Positions 53,906 through 64,000 of a DNA stretch of 64,000 nt are shown one piece after another. Every line of letters begins with the position of its first letter. The stretch's first letter is position 1. Where the stretch lies: contig OX621252.1 in the NCBI GenBank assembly GCA_951640165.1, forward strand, positions 3,752,501-3,816,500. Direction: 5' to 3'. The notes below the pieces were generated by a model that was given only the letters and a program-made list of their open reading frames with translations, ran no database searches and had not been told where the DNA came from. The position numbers and the translations under genes were made by a program. This stretch comes from Pseudoips prasinana. Taxonomy: Eukaryota > Arthropoda > Insecta > Lepidoptera > Nolidae.

Positions 53906-54730
53906 AAGTTAAGTTTAAGTTGAGCGAACAGTAAGGGTTCTACAATAATAAACACGAAGATCATTATACTATAAACTGTATATGACACCTAGCAAACATA
54001 CGAACGCAAATTATCCCTACACTTATAGAACTCTTCATACTACTAATAATAGCAAATTCAAGGACTTAACCAGGTGTAATCACGACAAACAGTATAATAC
54101 TAATGCCAGTTTCCATTCATCATCCACTAATAGCAAAATCATCATTAGCCTGCAAACGTCTACAGCGAGAATTACAGATGATGACTTTCAAACACCTATT
54201 GGTTATTCTTTTGATCATCTTAATGACGTAACTGTCAGGTAGTTATATACAAGTGTTGTTCAATACTTGTTTCTGAACGTTTATGTCACGATCAATCATT
54301 ATGGTCATCCATGACCTATGTTTTACGGCCATGAGTCATATGTTACTCTAAAGAGGTCGAGCTATATATTTAACAAGCTGTACCCTGTTGCTACGGAAAT
54401 ATATCAAATTCGTTGGCATGATAGTGACACCACCTGTCGAATATTACTCGTCCCTAGTCAGAAACCTTCGTGAGGTCATACACAACATTTCGTTGAAGAT
54501 CATCACATGATCAAATGCATAGTTTACGATTATATAATCTATACAGACAAACATTCATTTTTGTATACATAGAAGCAGATGATACTGGGATATTTGCCTA
54601 TTTATATATTTAAAATTAATGTGTCTTTGCTTTACCATAGACAAGTAAATATTGTAAATTCCATATACAAGTGGAATGGTAGTATTAAAGGGAATTCCAA
54701 GTAATATTTCTGTTACATTATTTCACCAAG
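53906..54730. other. no gene recognised
   Basis: The plus ORF at 53982-54242 is Asn/Thr/Ser rich with no domain. Probably not coding. Confidence 0.35.
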
Positions 54731-54965
54731 AGACAGGGCACTTAGCTCGTAGAACTGACGGCTGCTGGAGCAGAAAGGTTCTTAAATGGTGATTATGACT
54801 CGGAAGACGCAGCGTGAGCAGGCCCTTTCAAGATCGACCGATAATCTTGTGGGGGCCGCTGGAAACCGCTGGATACGGATAAGGCCAGATCGGGGAGATC
54901 TTAGGGAGAAGCCTTTGTCCAACAGTGAACGACAGTGGGGTTTCGGCTGATATGATAATGATAAT
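54731..54965 (+). repeat. RTE-1 3' end fragment
   Basis: GAGACAGGGCACTTAGCTCG, GAGCAGAAAGGTTCTTAAAT, GGAAGACGCAGCGTGAGCAG and TTTCGGCTGATATGATAATG. It is an old copy with many transitions and is followed within 15 bp by a 5S-SINE. Confidence 0.7.
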
Positions 54966-54975
54966 TAGATTTTTA

Positions 54976-55125
54976 AGGTGCCCATAGCCAGACTCCTTCA
55001 CGGATTCGTAGGTGATCGGCAAGTTTAAGCAAGTTGCGTGATCAGTCAACAGATGGGTGATCGTCTAAATAGTTTAATTTCTGAGCGATTCCGTCCTTCA
55101 GAGGACAAGTTAAACTGTAGATTGA
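54976..55125 (+). repeat. 5S-rRNA-derived SINE, degenerate
   Basis: GATTCGTAGGTGATCGGC, AGTTTAAGCAAGTTG, CAGATGGGTGATCGTC, TTTAATTTCTGAGCG and TCAGAGGACAAGTTAAACTG. It keeps the 5S C-box region but the rest is decayed. Confidence 0.7.
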
Positions 55126-57939
55126 TCTCTAAACAAATTTATTTTCCTTTCGCTAGAATGCTCGCCAAAACGCTCTCTTATTTTGTTTAATGTAGCATGC
55201 TCATTACAAGTATATGCTCAAGTCTATCAGCATCCCCAAGGTATTCCGTATACACCATTTTTTAATTTTTTTCTTAATTGAAATGTAGAAATGTACTTCA
55301 ATTCACCTAAATAGCGTTCCTATTTGTAATTAAAAAGATATACGTAGAATACGTAGAACCAACTTTAATGACATTTCTTAATATTAGCGGCCGTGTTAAT
55401 GTTATGTCCATTTTTGGTAATAATAGTTATTAGCATTAATGTTCAATCAACAGATTGCTTTTATACATTCGCTAACTTCTCCCTTACTTAGGAACGCACA
55501 AAATTAAATTCAAATCCTTTTCCACGATGAAAGAAAACATTATGAAAATTGGCCATTCTCATCTCATATTTTCAGTAGGTTTGCGAATATCTCCACAATA
55601 TATCCTTCGGTTCGGATCGCGTTGCCCGGCGTAAATCCGGAGTGACGTCACGCCGCCGTCCAATTTCACTAATGGCGCTTAAACTTTACTTATTCCGCGA
55701 GTTATGAACTGAGCGTTCGTTTTTTAAAAATGTGAAAATTCTGAGTTGCTACTGTTTTTAGTGGTTTGAAAATAGAAGTTATGAGGATAGTATTTCTTTG
55801 TTTTGTTAATCTATTTCTATATTGTTCTGTATTGATTATTCAGATACACGGTAGCGTAAGCCAAGTCTTAGCTTAAAACTTACCCCAATGAAGGCGTTTT
55901 TAAATAATGAAACTCACCTGAAACAAAAAAAAGGCAATTGTTTATTGATCGTACGAACAAGATTAAAACAATAAGGAAAAAATATAATTATTAACACAAT
56001 ATTGACGACACACAATAGGTATGCTTGGATGCATTGATGGATTAATGGATACTAAACGAATTCCAATAAAATAATATTCACGTTCTACGTTCTTAACTTC
56101 CAAAAAATTACAATAACTTAATATAAAAACCATAATTGAGAATAAAAAATTATTTGAGAAAAAAAGACGAATTTACTCGATGAATAATTTGGAATTTTAG
56201 GAATCTCCGTGACTAATTCATATTAAAAACATCAGTCCCATCCCATTGCATATACCTGATATTGTTGATTAATTTTGAACCACGATACAAAAAGAGAATG
56301 ATTACTAGTTTGAACCTGTGTTTGCCTGTGTATCTGTGACATTAAAAATCCCGAGAAGCTGGGTTTTAACGCAGCTACAAGTAATTTAAAAAAGATGGTA
56401 GCATGCTCTATTCAAAGAGAACCAAGAAAGTGTTTAATAACTAACTTACATTCTAAAAAGTTATACTAACTACAGGTATTGTATGAGAATGGTAATAAGT
56501 ATAGTAAGGTACAATATGCGGTACACATTCCAGACACAATAGTAAAACAGATGAGTCCGCCATATATTGGCAGTTCGCCAATTAAGCGGATAAGGAGTCA
56601 ATCTTTTACTGCCAGAATGAGAATGCTTTTTTGTTTGTTCCGTAATATTTAAATCTATTTTAATACATTTTAGTTCTAACGGTTGCAACATCTTAACTTT
56701 ATTTATATCTGTTGTTTAACACATACTAAATCTAAATTATATCAATAGTTTCGGACTTGTTTGAAACTAATATAATGATTGGTCTTATATGGCCGGTCTC
56801 TTTCAGCTGTCATCACAAACAAGAATCGATATCAGGATGTGTGCAATTCTAATCGATTTTAGGATGAGTGGTGTACAAGTAACTCATTACTAGGTCTGTT
56901 CGATACATATATCAAGGAGGTAATTGAAACGCCTGGTCCTTTCGAAGTATCGGTCTTTACAATCGTCATAAAGTTGATATACGTGGCAGCGGTTAACGAT
57001 TATTCGTTATGTACCTGATTGGCAATTTAACTAGCACACTTAATGTTGGAATTCTCTTTGCGAACGATAGAGATCTAACTATTCGTTGTTTAACAGTTGT
57101 CTATGTGTACGTGATTTATGTTAGTGAAATAACCCGAAGTCTAGGAAAACTAAACTCAAATGCCAGCTGAAAATTTGTGATGTGTAATCGGAAAGATTTT
57201 CCAGAATAATTGCTATGCTATAAGCAAACTAAGATATACATTTTTTTACTAATTTTAAGCATAATGAACAAACAAAAGAAATGCTTAAATTCAGGATTAT
57301 AGCATACAAATAGAATATATCATTGGAAAACTTTTAGACTCAAACAATTGAAATATCATTAAAATACTTAAAAAGTTATATAAAATTCAATATTTTCTTT
57401 AAAATAATTGCCATTTTCCGTAGTAAATTTGACATAATTCTCAATATTACAGAATTGCACTTTAAAAACAAGTGTTATTAATTAAACAACAAATTACGGT
57501 GCCAAATAAATACCCAGTAGGTACATATTTTATCTTCGTTGTATTCATGACTTAGGTCGCTGCCGCTTACTTAGATTCATTTATAAAAAATATTTCTCTT
57601 CTTTCTAATAATTTAATACTCATTAACAAATAGACACAAATAGACAAGACCGCATTAAACTGGGTTAGTTTTGTAGATGACATGATAGAGAGTTATATAG
57701 TGTATTCCAATTTATTTCTACATATCTTTAAACTCTTTTGATTTATAGGTAACACATTATCCACAGATATTATGTTAGAACAAATTATAAATAACATTTA
57801 CCCTACTACTCAACATCTCATTAAAACATTCATAGATAAAAAACAATCTAATAAATCATGAGACCCCATAGAACACCATCAAACACATAGGGTTTTTATC
57901 TCGCTATCGCACAAGTCGTGCCTGCATAATTCTGAACCA
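55126..57939. other. no gene recognised
   Basis: 2.8 kb of unique-looking AT-rich DNA. 55610-55720 is GC-richer (GTTGCCCGGCGTAAATCCG, GTGACGTCACGCCGCC, with a CRE-like TGACGTCA) and could be regulatory. No ORF of interest. Confidence 0.4.
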
Positions 57940-58090
57940 CCAGGGGGGCAGATAGGCTCAGAGCTTAGCTAATCAGAGGCCGCCGGGCGATTAACTCGGG
58001 GCTACCCGGCTGGTCGCGAGATAATGCCTCTCGCGCGATTAGCCCCGCTGACCGGCGACCGGCCGACCGCTTCGGACTTCTAAGTGCCTG
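57940..58090. other. GC-rich block with nested inverted repeats
   Basis: About 150 bp at high GC in very AT-rich surroundings. CGGGGCTA (57997-58004) pairs with TAGCCCCG (58040-58047). Inside, CGCGAGA (58015-58021) pairs with TCTCGCG (58029-58035) around a 7-base loop. It is followed by GACCGGCGACCGGCCGACCG. A structured RNA, CpG-dense regulatory element or conserved noncoding element are all possible. No ORF. Confidence 0.5.
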
Positions 58091-58554
58091 GTACCCACCC
58101 TTGAGATTTTCCGATAATACTACGGATTTTCCTTGGTCCATTTGATAATCGAATATTGTTACTAATTGTCTGTATGGAAATTAGTTGGTTTAGTTTTAGT
58201 TTGGGTATTATGGGTTTTGTTTGTGTGAGTTTTGCTTGGTTATTGTAGTGTCCCCTTTATTCAGTCTACGTAAGTGAACACATTTAACACTGTCTTTGTT
58301 ACGTAGGACGTAAGGGTTATTTCCGTATTGCAAATATGGAAACTGATGTGTTGGACTGTACTTATAAGATACGACGTTACTCTTTTGACGCTCATCTGTT
58401 TTCGATATAAAATGACTTGGGAATAAATCGCTCTCTTAAATACTAGAAAGCACAAATCTGGTTTGTAAGCTAGCACGCACTCATTAAATACCTAAGAAAA
58501 AAGTCACCTTATTTTAATTTTCCAACAGATTTTCTTTGATAAAATGTACTTCTT
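58091..58554. other. no feature recognised
   Basis: AT-rich, nothing supported. Confidence 0.4.
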
Positions 58555-58680
58555 GTCTGAAAGAGATCGCTGTAAGCGATATTACCGCCAATTGTACCTT
58601 TTTTTTAATATAATTAACTGTATCATAAATTGTGTTCTGTAAATGGTGTACAATAAAGTGTATTTATCTTATCTTCTCAT
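58555..58680 (+). repeat. LINE-3 3' UTR
   Basis: TCTGAAAGAGATCGCTGTAA, GCGATATTACCGCCAATTGT and TGGTGTACAATAAAGTG, ending in TATCTTATCTTCTC. The GATCGC...GCGAT palindromic core is kept. Confidence 0.75.
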
Positions 58681-59399
58681 GGAAAATTATTATAGTAAAT
58701 ATTGCGTTAAAATTAATATAGCTACTTGTTAATATCTAATTTTATTAAGTAGTTTTCAGAGCTAAACTAAGCTAAGAGTAAGTCAAAAATAAAAACATGT
58801 TAAGTTGTAAAGCAGGCATTTAAAATTATTAAAAAATACAAAGACTCGGCATGCACTAATAACGTGCAGAAAAAAACGTATATATACCGAAGTGCTAAAT
58901 TATGTACTATAATATGTTTACTTTTAACAACATAACTCCAACTTATGTAAACAAATTTTTATATAAAACACTGCCACGTATTTTTAATCTGTAAATTGTT
59001 ATTATAACTGTGTACTCATTAAGCCGCTTAATAAATAACGTGGCTAATACATGGGCGTCAAACAAAACCTGGTTGTGATGATGTTCTCGATTCCATAGGG
59101 CTGTTAACAGTAACAGAAAATCCAAAAACGATTTTTCCATACATTCATATGGACTGCTACAAAATCTAATTTGATTTCTTGAGTTTGCACGCGTATCGAT
59201 GAAATTCCGATTCTCATATCCGCATTCGGACGAGTGGTACACATCATTTAGTATAAGCCGTCGCAGTCAGGTTACAACAAACAACAAAATGAATGCCCTC
59301 CGGCGCAATGTCTTAAGTTTGTAGTTTTCTTTGAGCCTCCGATCGATCATATTAATAGTAAAATCAGTGAATCCTTCTAAGCTAACAATACAATTAATA
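58681..59399. other. no gene recognised
   Basis: The minus ORF at 58943-59242 shows no domain. Nothing else seen. Confidence 0.4.
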
Positions 59400-59565
59400 C
59401 ATACATACTTAGACTCACGCCTGTTTCAGACGACGGATATCCATTTGTCACAATCCTTGCACACCTCTTTTGCCTCGTTTACTCTCATTATATACTTCAT
59501 AAATGCTTGCCTATTTAGAGTACTTCTGACTTGGTTTTTCTTGAGGACATCTCCCACTAAAGTAT
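59400..59565 (-). repeat. RTE-2 LINE 3' end fragment
   Basis: ATACATACTTAGACTCACGC, CATTTGTCACAATCCTTGC, CTCTTTTGCCTCGTTTACTC and TTTAGAGTACTTCTGAC. Missing the GGCAGAGACAACGG segment. Confidence 0.7.
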
Positions 59566-59771
59566 CTCTATAGTAGTAGTAGATTCACACAAAGATTTTT
59601 CAATTTTTTACAACCTCTGGTAACAACAATAAGCCAGTCTACTTTAAAGATAATTTTAAAAACCTGAAGTTACTTGAAGTTATAACTCTGTGACAAATAT
59701 AATTAGATATTTTTATTTCCTCATTCCTAAATGCGAAGCTCATTAGCTCATTTCCACTAGTAAATATACAT

Positions 59772-59925
59772 AAGATAATATAAGATAAATACTCTTTATT
59801 GCACACCAATTACAGATAAAAAATAATATAGGAAACATTGAAAGCAAATTGTACAATAGGCGGTCTTATCACAGTCAGCGATCTCTTCCAGACAACCTTT
59901 GGATGGATAAGAAGCAGTAATAAAG
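59772..59925 (-). repeat. LINE-3 3' UTR
   Basis: AAGATAAATACTCTTTATTG, CACACCAATTACAG, AGGCGGTCTTATCACAGTCA and GCGATCTCTTCCAGACAACC. Confidence 0.75.
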
Positions 59926-60387
59926 AAAGACAACATGATAAGGGTAGTGCAAGATAAAAGAATTTAAGCAGAAATCGAAATACTTACAAACTAATAATGG
60001 CATTTATTTAATAGTAATACTGCCATGTCATTAGATAGAATACATACTTAATTACATATATATTCATGGAAAAGGATAATATTCGTACATTCGCGGCACA
60101 TCCCTGGGGCACCTGCTGATAACTCAGCGGCGGATGCAAATGTCCACATTATCAGCACAACACACCGTGTGCGTATGCAAAACCGTGTTTATTAAAATTA
60201 AATAAATATTAACCCTGTTCGCAAGGGCGGGGACTGATAAATTGTATATTTTGACTTTTATATGGAGTAAGTATATATTAAGTATACATTAATTTAATAA
60301 TTAAATTAGAGGTACAGGAAATGTAAAGAACGAAAAATGTAGAAAGACTTTGTTTTCAACTAAACTTTTTTTTAAGTGAAGTAGTAC
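59926..60387. other. no feature recognised
   Basis: Nothing supported. Confidence 0.4.
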
Positions 60388-60528
60388 TTGTCGACGCCAG
60401 CACATCAAGCTACCCCAATCTGTCAAATTTCCCTAATTGAAAGTGAACCTTATACTTTTGTGATAAAGTTGAAAATCTATAAAAGAAATTTGACAGATTG
60501 GGGTAGCTGGATGCGCTGGCGTCTGTAC
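60388..60528. mobile_element. foldback MITE, copy 4
   Basis: 141 bp and the best preserved copy: the arms GACGCCAGCACATCAAGCTA and TAGCTGGATGCGCTGGCGTC, plus CCCCAATCTGTCAAATTTC and its complement, pair with few mismatches around a spacer of about 50 bases. Confidence 0.85.
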
Positions 60529-60754
60529 CTTACTTCAGGTAATAGTATTATTATGTTATGATCCGGGGTGTAAGTTAGATCACGAGAAATTATCGGGATG
60601 TAGGAACGTACCAAGCGTGTTGCGAGCGTTATATGCTACAGTCACCGCTTATCGTAAGCTTGTTTAGTGATATAGTAAAACATATACGTCAAATTAAAAT
60701 ACGTTTCACAGATTGGCTAAATATTTGTTATGTTACAATACATTAGGAGGCTGA

Positions 60755-60925
60755 CTGTACTTCGTCGGAGTGGTTAAGGTAGTTACCTCGAAACTACCTC
60801 GGTATCCTCGTGTATTAGGTTCAATATCCGTACAAAACAACTATTTGTGTGACCTACATATAGTTTTGTATCTGTGAGTTGCATGTTTCTAAATACCCGC
60901 GAAACAGGGGTTTATTTCCCAAGTG
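60755..60925 (+). repeat. SINE-A, degenerate copy
   Basis: GACTGTACTTCGTCGGAGTG, TTAGGTTCAATATCCG (decayed B box), AACAACTATTTGTGTGACC and AAATACCCGCGAAACAGGGG follow the SINE-A order with many changes. Confidence 0.6.
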
Positions 60926-61994
60926 TAGGCGTTGGGAAATAAATAAAATTAACATTTATACGTTAGTAAGGAACACTAACGTTATTCCGAAACATATTTT
61001 AAATGGGAGCAACATTCGCAAGTTTAGCCTAACGCGATTCCACTACAGCTATTCGGGATTATACCGTAGGCCGCGCTAATCCCACCAGCTCTTTGTTTAA
61101 TTAAATCGATACTATCGAAAATTGCCAACCGAATCATTTACATTTTACAATTCTACATCCCAAGGATTACATCTACGTCCAGAATAAAAACCTATTTTGT
61201 TTTTTAAAGTGAAAAAAAAGGTAGGAAACACTTTTAGAGTAACCCGAACGCCGCCGGGAGCGAAGTTCCCTCACAATCTAGATATATGGGCGAGTTAAGA
61301 TGTGCATCTAAATAGCCTCTGCCGTCCTGGTACCTAACTTTAGATTACTTGCACCAACTTTTCCCTGGAAATGGTAAGTTTTCTTCGGCTCGGGGAAAAA
61401 TTTTCCCGAGTGTAACACATTCTGTTTGACTGGAATTTACTGCGGAACTTAGCCCAACAGTGTGTGTTGGTTAATCATACACTTTTAGTGAACAAACTAG
61501 CAAGTGAGATAAAAAAAAAACAAATTTATGGGCACGTGAAGACCCGTTTCCGCATTTAAGGTGTGTATCTCGTGCAATTTACATTGGCTAAAACGGTTAG
61601 TTCGTAAAAAAACTAAAGGGTGATTCCCATAAAAGTCGACACCATGAAACGGCCCATGCGGCCGCAGTACCATAACTTGAGGGGTCCAAGGGTTGATGGT
61701 TGATTAAAAATTCATAAGTGGAAACACTTTGACCGTGCGTCTATTACGATGTTCCCGGTGGACCGACACGAGAACCGAATCCAATGCATTTTTAAACGCG
61801 GTCGCTTTTCGATTGTAAGCTTCGCTGAATTATGTGGAAAAAGCATTTGGGAAATTGTTTAATACAAGGTTGTCAGTATGTTGTGGAGTTTACAGCTGGC
61901 AAAACAGCAACTATTATGGCAGAAAACATGCAAGTTTCTAAATGCATGTTTAAATCGCCGCTATATTCATGTTCTTCTGGTCAATTTTTGGTTG
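60926..61994. other. no gene recognised
   Basis: Unique-looking. 61640-61810 is GC-richer. The plus ORF at 61832 has about 50 unrecognised residues before it runs into RTE-1. Confidence 0.35.
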
Positions 61995-62203
61995 GGGCAG
62001 AAAGGTTCTCGAGTGGCGACCAGGAACCGGAAGACGCAGCGTGGGCAGGCCCCCTACAAGATGGACCGATGATCTTGTGATGTCGCTGGAAACTTCTGGA
62101 TATATTTCGAATAGCGCAAGACCGGCAATTGTGGAGATCTTTGGGGGAGGCCTTTGTCCAGCAGTGGACGTCTTTCGGACGATATGGTGATGATGATGGT
62201 CAA
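61995..62203 (+). repeat. RTE-1 3' end fragment
   Basis: GGCAGAAAGGTTCTCGAGTG, GGAAGACGCAGCGTGGGCAG, CAAGATGGACCGATGATCTT, TTTGGGGGAGGCCTTTGTCC and a GGTGATGATGATGG tail. Less decayed than most copies. Confidence 0.8.
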
Positions 62204-62488
62204 ATTTTAGCCATGGCAGCCAGCCACAGCGGAGTCTAGCCATCTGGACGGCGCATCATGTTATCATATACAAATTCATATAAATTAACCTCCAATCAAA
62301 TTAGTTTTAGGTTTGATTAAATAAAAATGTCTCTTATCTCTATTTGATTCAGCATGAGTTTGTGTTCAGATTGGCGATGAAGACTTGTTTATTCACTACA
62401 GTTTTTGACAATAAATCAGTTTTTCTGAGATTTCATTGGTCAAACGGTGCAGAGATCTCTATTCATTAAACCACAATCAGCAAATCAC

Positions 62489-62694
62489 ACTAATATTATC
62501 AAGGCGAAAGTTTGTAAGTGTGTATGTACTAAATATTACTAAACTTTACTAATACTAAACTTTCACAATCTTCACGCAAAAACTACCGAACGGATTTTGA
62601 TGAAACTTTGTAGTAATATAGCATACATATCCGAATAACACATAGGGTTTAATTTATAAAGTTTAACCCGGGTAAAAGCGCGGGGCACTGCTAG
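62489..62694 (+). mobile_element. Hel-3 Helitron
   Basis: From about ACTAATATTATCAAGGCG to CTAG (62691-62694) followed by T. Contains CTTCACGCAAAAACTACCG, ACTTTGTAGTAATATAGC and the terminal CCGGGTAAAAGCGCGGGGC. The 5' edge is approximate. Confidence 0.65.
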
Positions 62695-64000
62695 TAAACG
62701 AATAAAACTAATACTATTTCTTATGCTATTTCTTATCCACGTTAAGATACACATTCCTTGTGTAATTGGCATTTATTATAACTCCTGGTGAGTGCAGGTG
62801 CCCTGGTACATCTGGTGGTCAATGTGACAATATCGATGGCTTTCTTGAACGCGACACAGTAAGTATGATAAATTGATAAAGCGATTAATTAATATAAAAA
62901 GTTCTTATTGTATAGTAAAATATATACATACAGAATACAAACTGGATATTATTGAGTTTGTAAACACCGACCCGTATTTGGAAATAGTTTTCTTGAAATA
63001 AAAAAAAACAGTAAAATAATAATTTTATCAGCTTCATTTTTTATTTAATTTCCAACAATGTAATATGTTAATTTTACTAAATTATTCAAAGACTATAATG
63101 ACTATAACGCATGTGTTAGGAGGTTTTTTAAATGGTAAGCGATTTAGACAATTGCTAGCGTTTTACCGTACCGTGCATTGATTCTTACGAGCTTTTGACT
63201 TTGCGAAATTCCAATATAAATTTAGTTCAAATATGAATTTTGTCTTTTTTTAAAACAGTAATTAATCTCGAGATACATGCATAAATTATTTACACAGATC
63301 AAATACTTATTGAAAAAAAAACAAGTTTAAAAGGCCTATTATAACCACTTAAGCACACATTTTAAAGATTTTATATCGTCAAGTTGGATTATAATGTTAC
63401 TAGTGAGTAAGCGAGTGTCCTCACTGTTTTGTTTTTAAATAAATAATTAGATACAATCAATAGAGTCATCATATCCACCCATAGATAATCCAGTTCTTAC
63501 GACGCGGCAACGACGAAAAAATTTACAAAATGAATAACTATAAACAATAATTACAATATAACAACTTAATATCGCTCTTACTGCATTTATGAATACTAAA
63601 CCCAATGAATATGTTGTGTTTTTTTTTTGCAATTCTTCCGATAATAATTAATTGGCATGCGTATATGTATACTACGACTTGACGGGTGTGCTACCGTGCG
63701 TCATTAATTAACCTTATACAATTGTCATGCCATCTCAAAAAACTAGAATTTTTTAATAAGTTATGTTGTAATTACACTACAAAGTAGCTAAGCGCACCTA
63801 CAGTTTATTTAAAGGTTAGTTAAAATATATAATTAAAAGATATCCATTACGTCATAGTTTGACTAGGTCTACAAGAAACAGGCGAAATGAATAACTATAA
63901 GTTATAATTGCAACGTAACAACTCAATATTATAATGCAGTGATGAATAAGTAAACAAACCAAGTATAGTATAGTACTTTATATGTATTGCAATCTAGTCT
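62695..64000. other. no gene; dispersed direct repeat
   Basis: A segment of about 70 bp (ATGAATAACTATAAACAATA at about 63530) recurs, diverged, at about 63897 (ATGAATAACTATAAGTTATA). Both continue with AATTRCAAYRTAACAACT. The rest is AT-rich with no supported gene. Confidence 0.45.

Noticed and set aside
61640..61995. Possible viral or gene fragment before RTE-1 at 61995
   Set aside because: GC-richer, but no recognisable protein motif in any frame; composition alone is not enough.

Overview
The window looks like a piece of a lepidopteran (moth or butterfly) nuclear chromosome. The composition is AT-rich, there are almost no long open reading frames, and many repeat types are ones I associate with Lepidoptera: Helitrons with a 5' TC, a GC hairpin and a 3' CTAG; several tRNA-derived SINEs ending in short A/T repeats; a 5S-rRNA-derived SINE; RTE-type LINE 3' ends with a (GAT)n tail; and an arthropod-wide interspersed repeat starting near AAAACCGGCCAAGTGCGAG. 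I cannot name a species. No bacterial-type genes, CRISPR arrays or rRNA operons are present. Family names below (SINE-A to SINE-E, Hel-1 to Hel-3, LINE-1 to LINE-4, RTE-1, RTE-2) are local labels.

The only long coding region is a 640-codon retrotransposon ORF (24375-26297). It encodes the reverse transcriptase palm onward, an RNase H with all four catalytic acidic residues, and a C-terminal zinc knuckle. It belongs to a 5'-truncated LINE copy (24364-26607) that ends in about 39 A and landed inside a 5S-derived SINE, duplicating AACCACTGCCC. The best candidate for host coding sequence is a 100-codon open segment at 51802-52101. It has an AG acceptor in front, a stop codon and an AATAAA signal 18 bases later, which fits a terminal exon or a retrocopy. 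I do not recognise the protein.

Layout. 1-9 kb: LINE tails, fragments of SINE-B, SINE-C and SINE-D, a foldback MITE, two Helitrons inside SINEs, and a decayed IS630/Tc1-like transposase gene with a still readable intron (6884-7915) inside a LINE tail. 9-24 kb: SINE-B, SINE-C and SINE-D copies, RTE-1 fragments with target duplications, a head-to-tail Helitron dimer (16940-17277) and a 21-bp minisatellite. 24-27 kb: the nested LINE/5S-SINE. 27-44 kb: MITEs, Hel-1 copies, a frame-keeping 69-bp tandem duplication and several hairpins. 44-55 kb: the densest repeat area, with SINE-A, SINE-B, SINE-E, 5S-SINEs, LINE tails and Helitrons side by side, and the candidate exon. 55-64 kb: mostly unique AT-rich DNA with a structured GC-rich block (57940-58090), LINE 3' ends, one MITE, one RTE-1 and one Helitron.

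The elements form layers. SINEs and LINE tails are the older substrate; Helitrons, RTE-1 and LINE-1 interrupt them at definable junctions, giving a relative insertion history. Nearly all functional capacity appears lost. Everything here is read by eye; boundaries of diverged repeats are good to about 5-20 bases.
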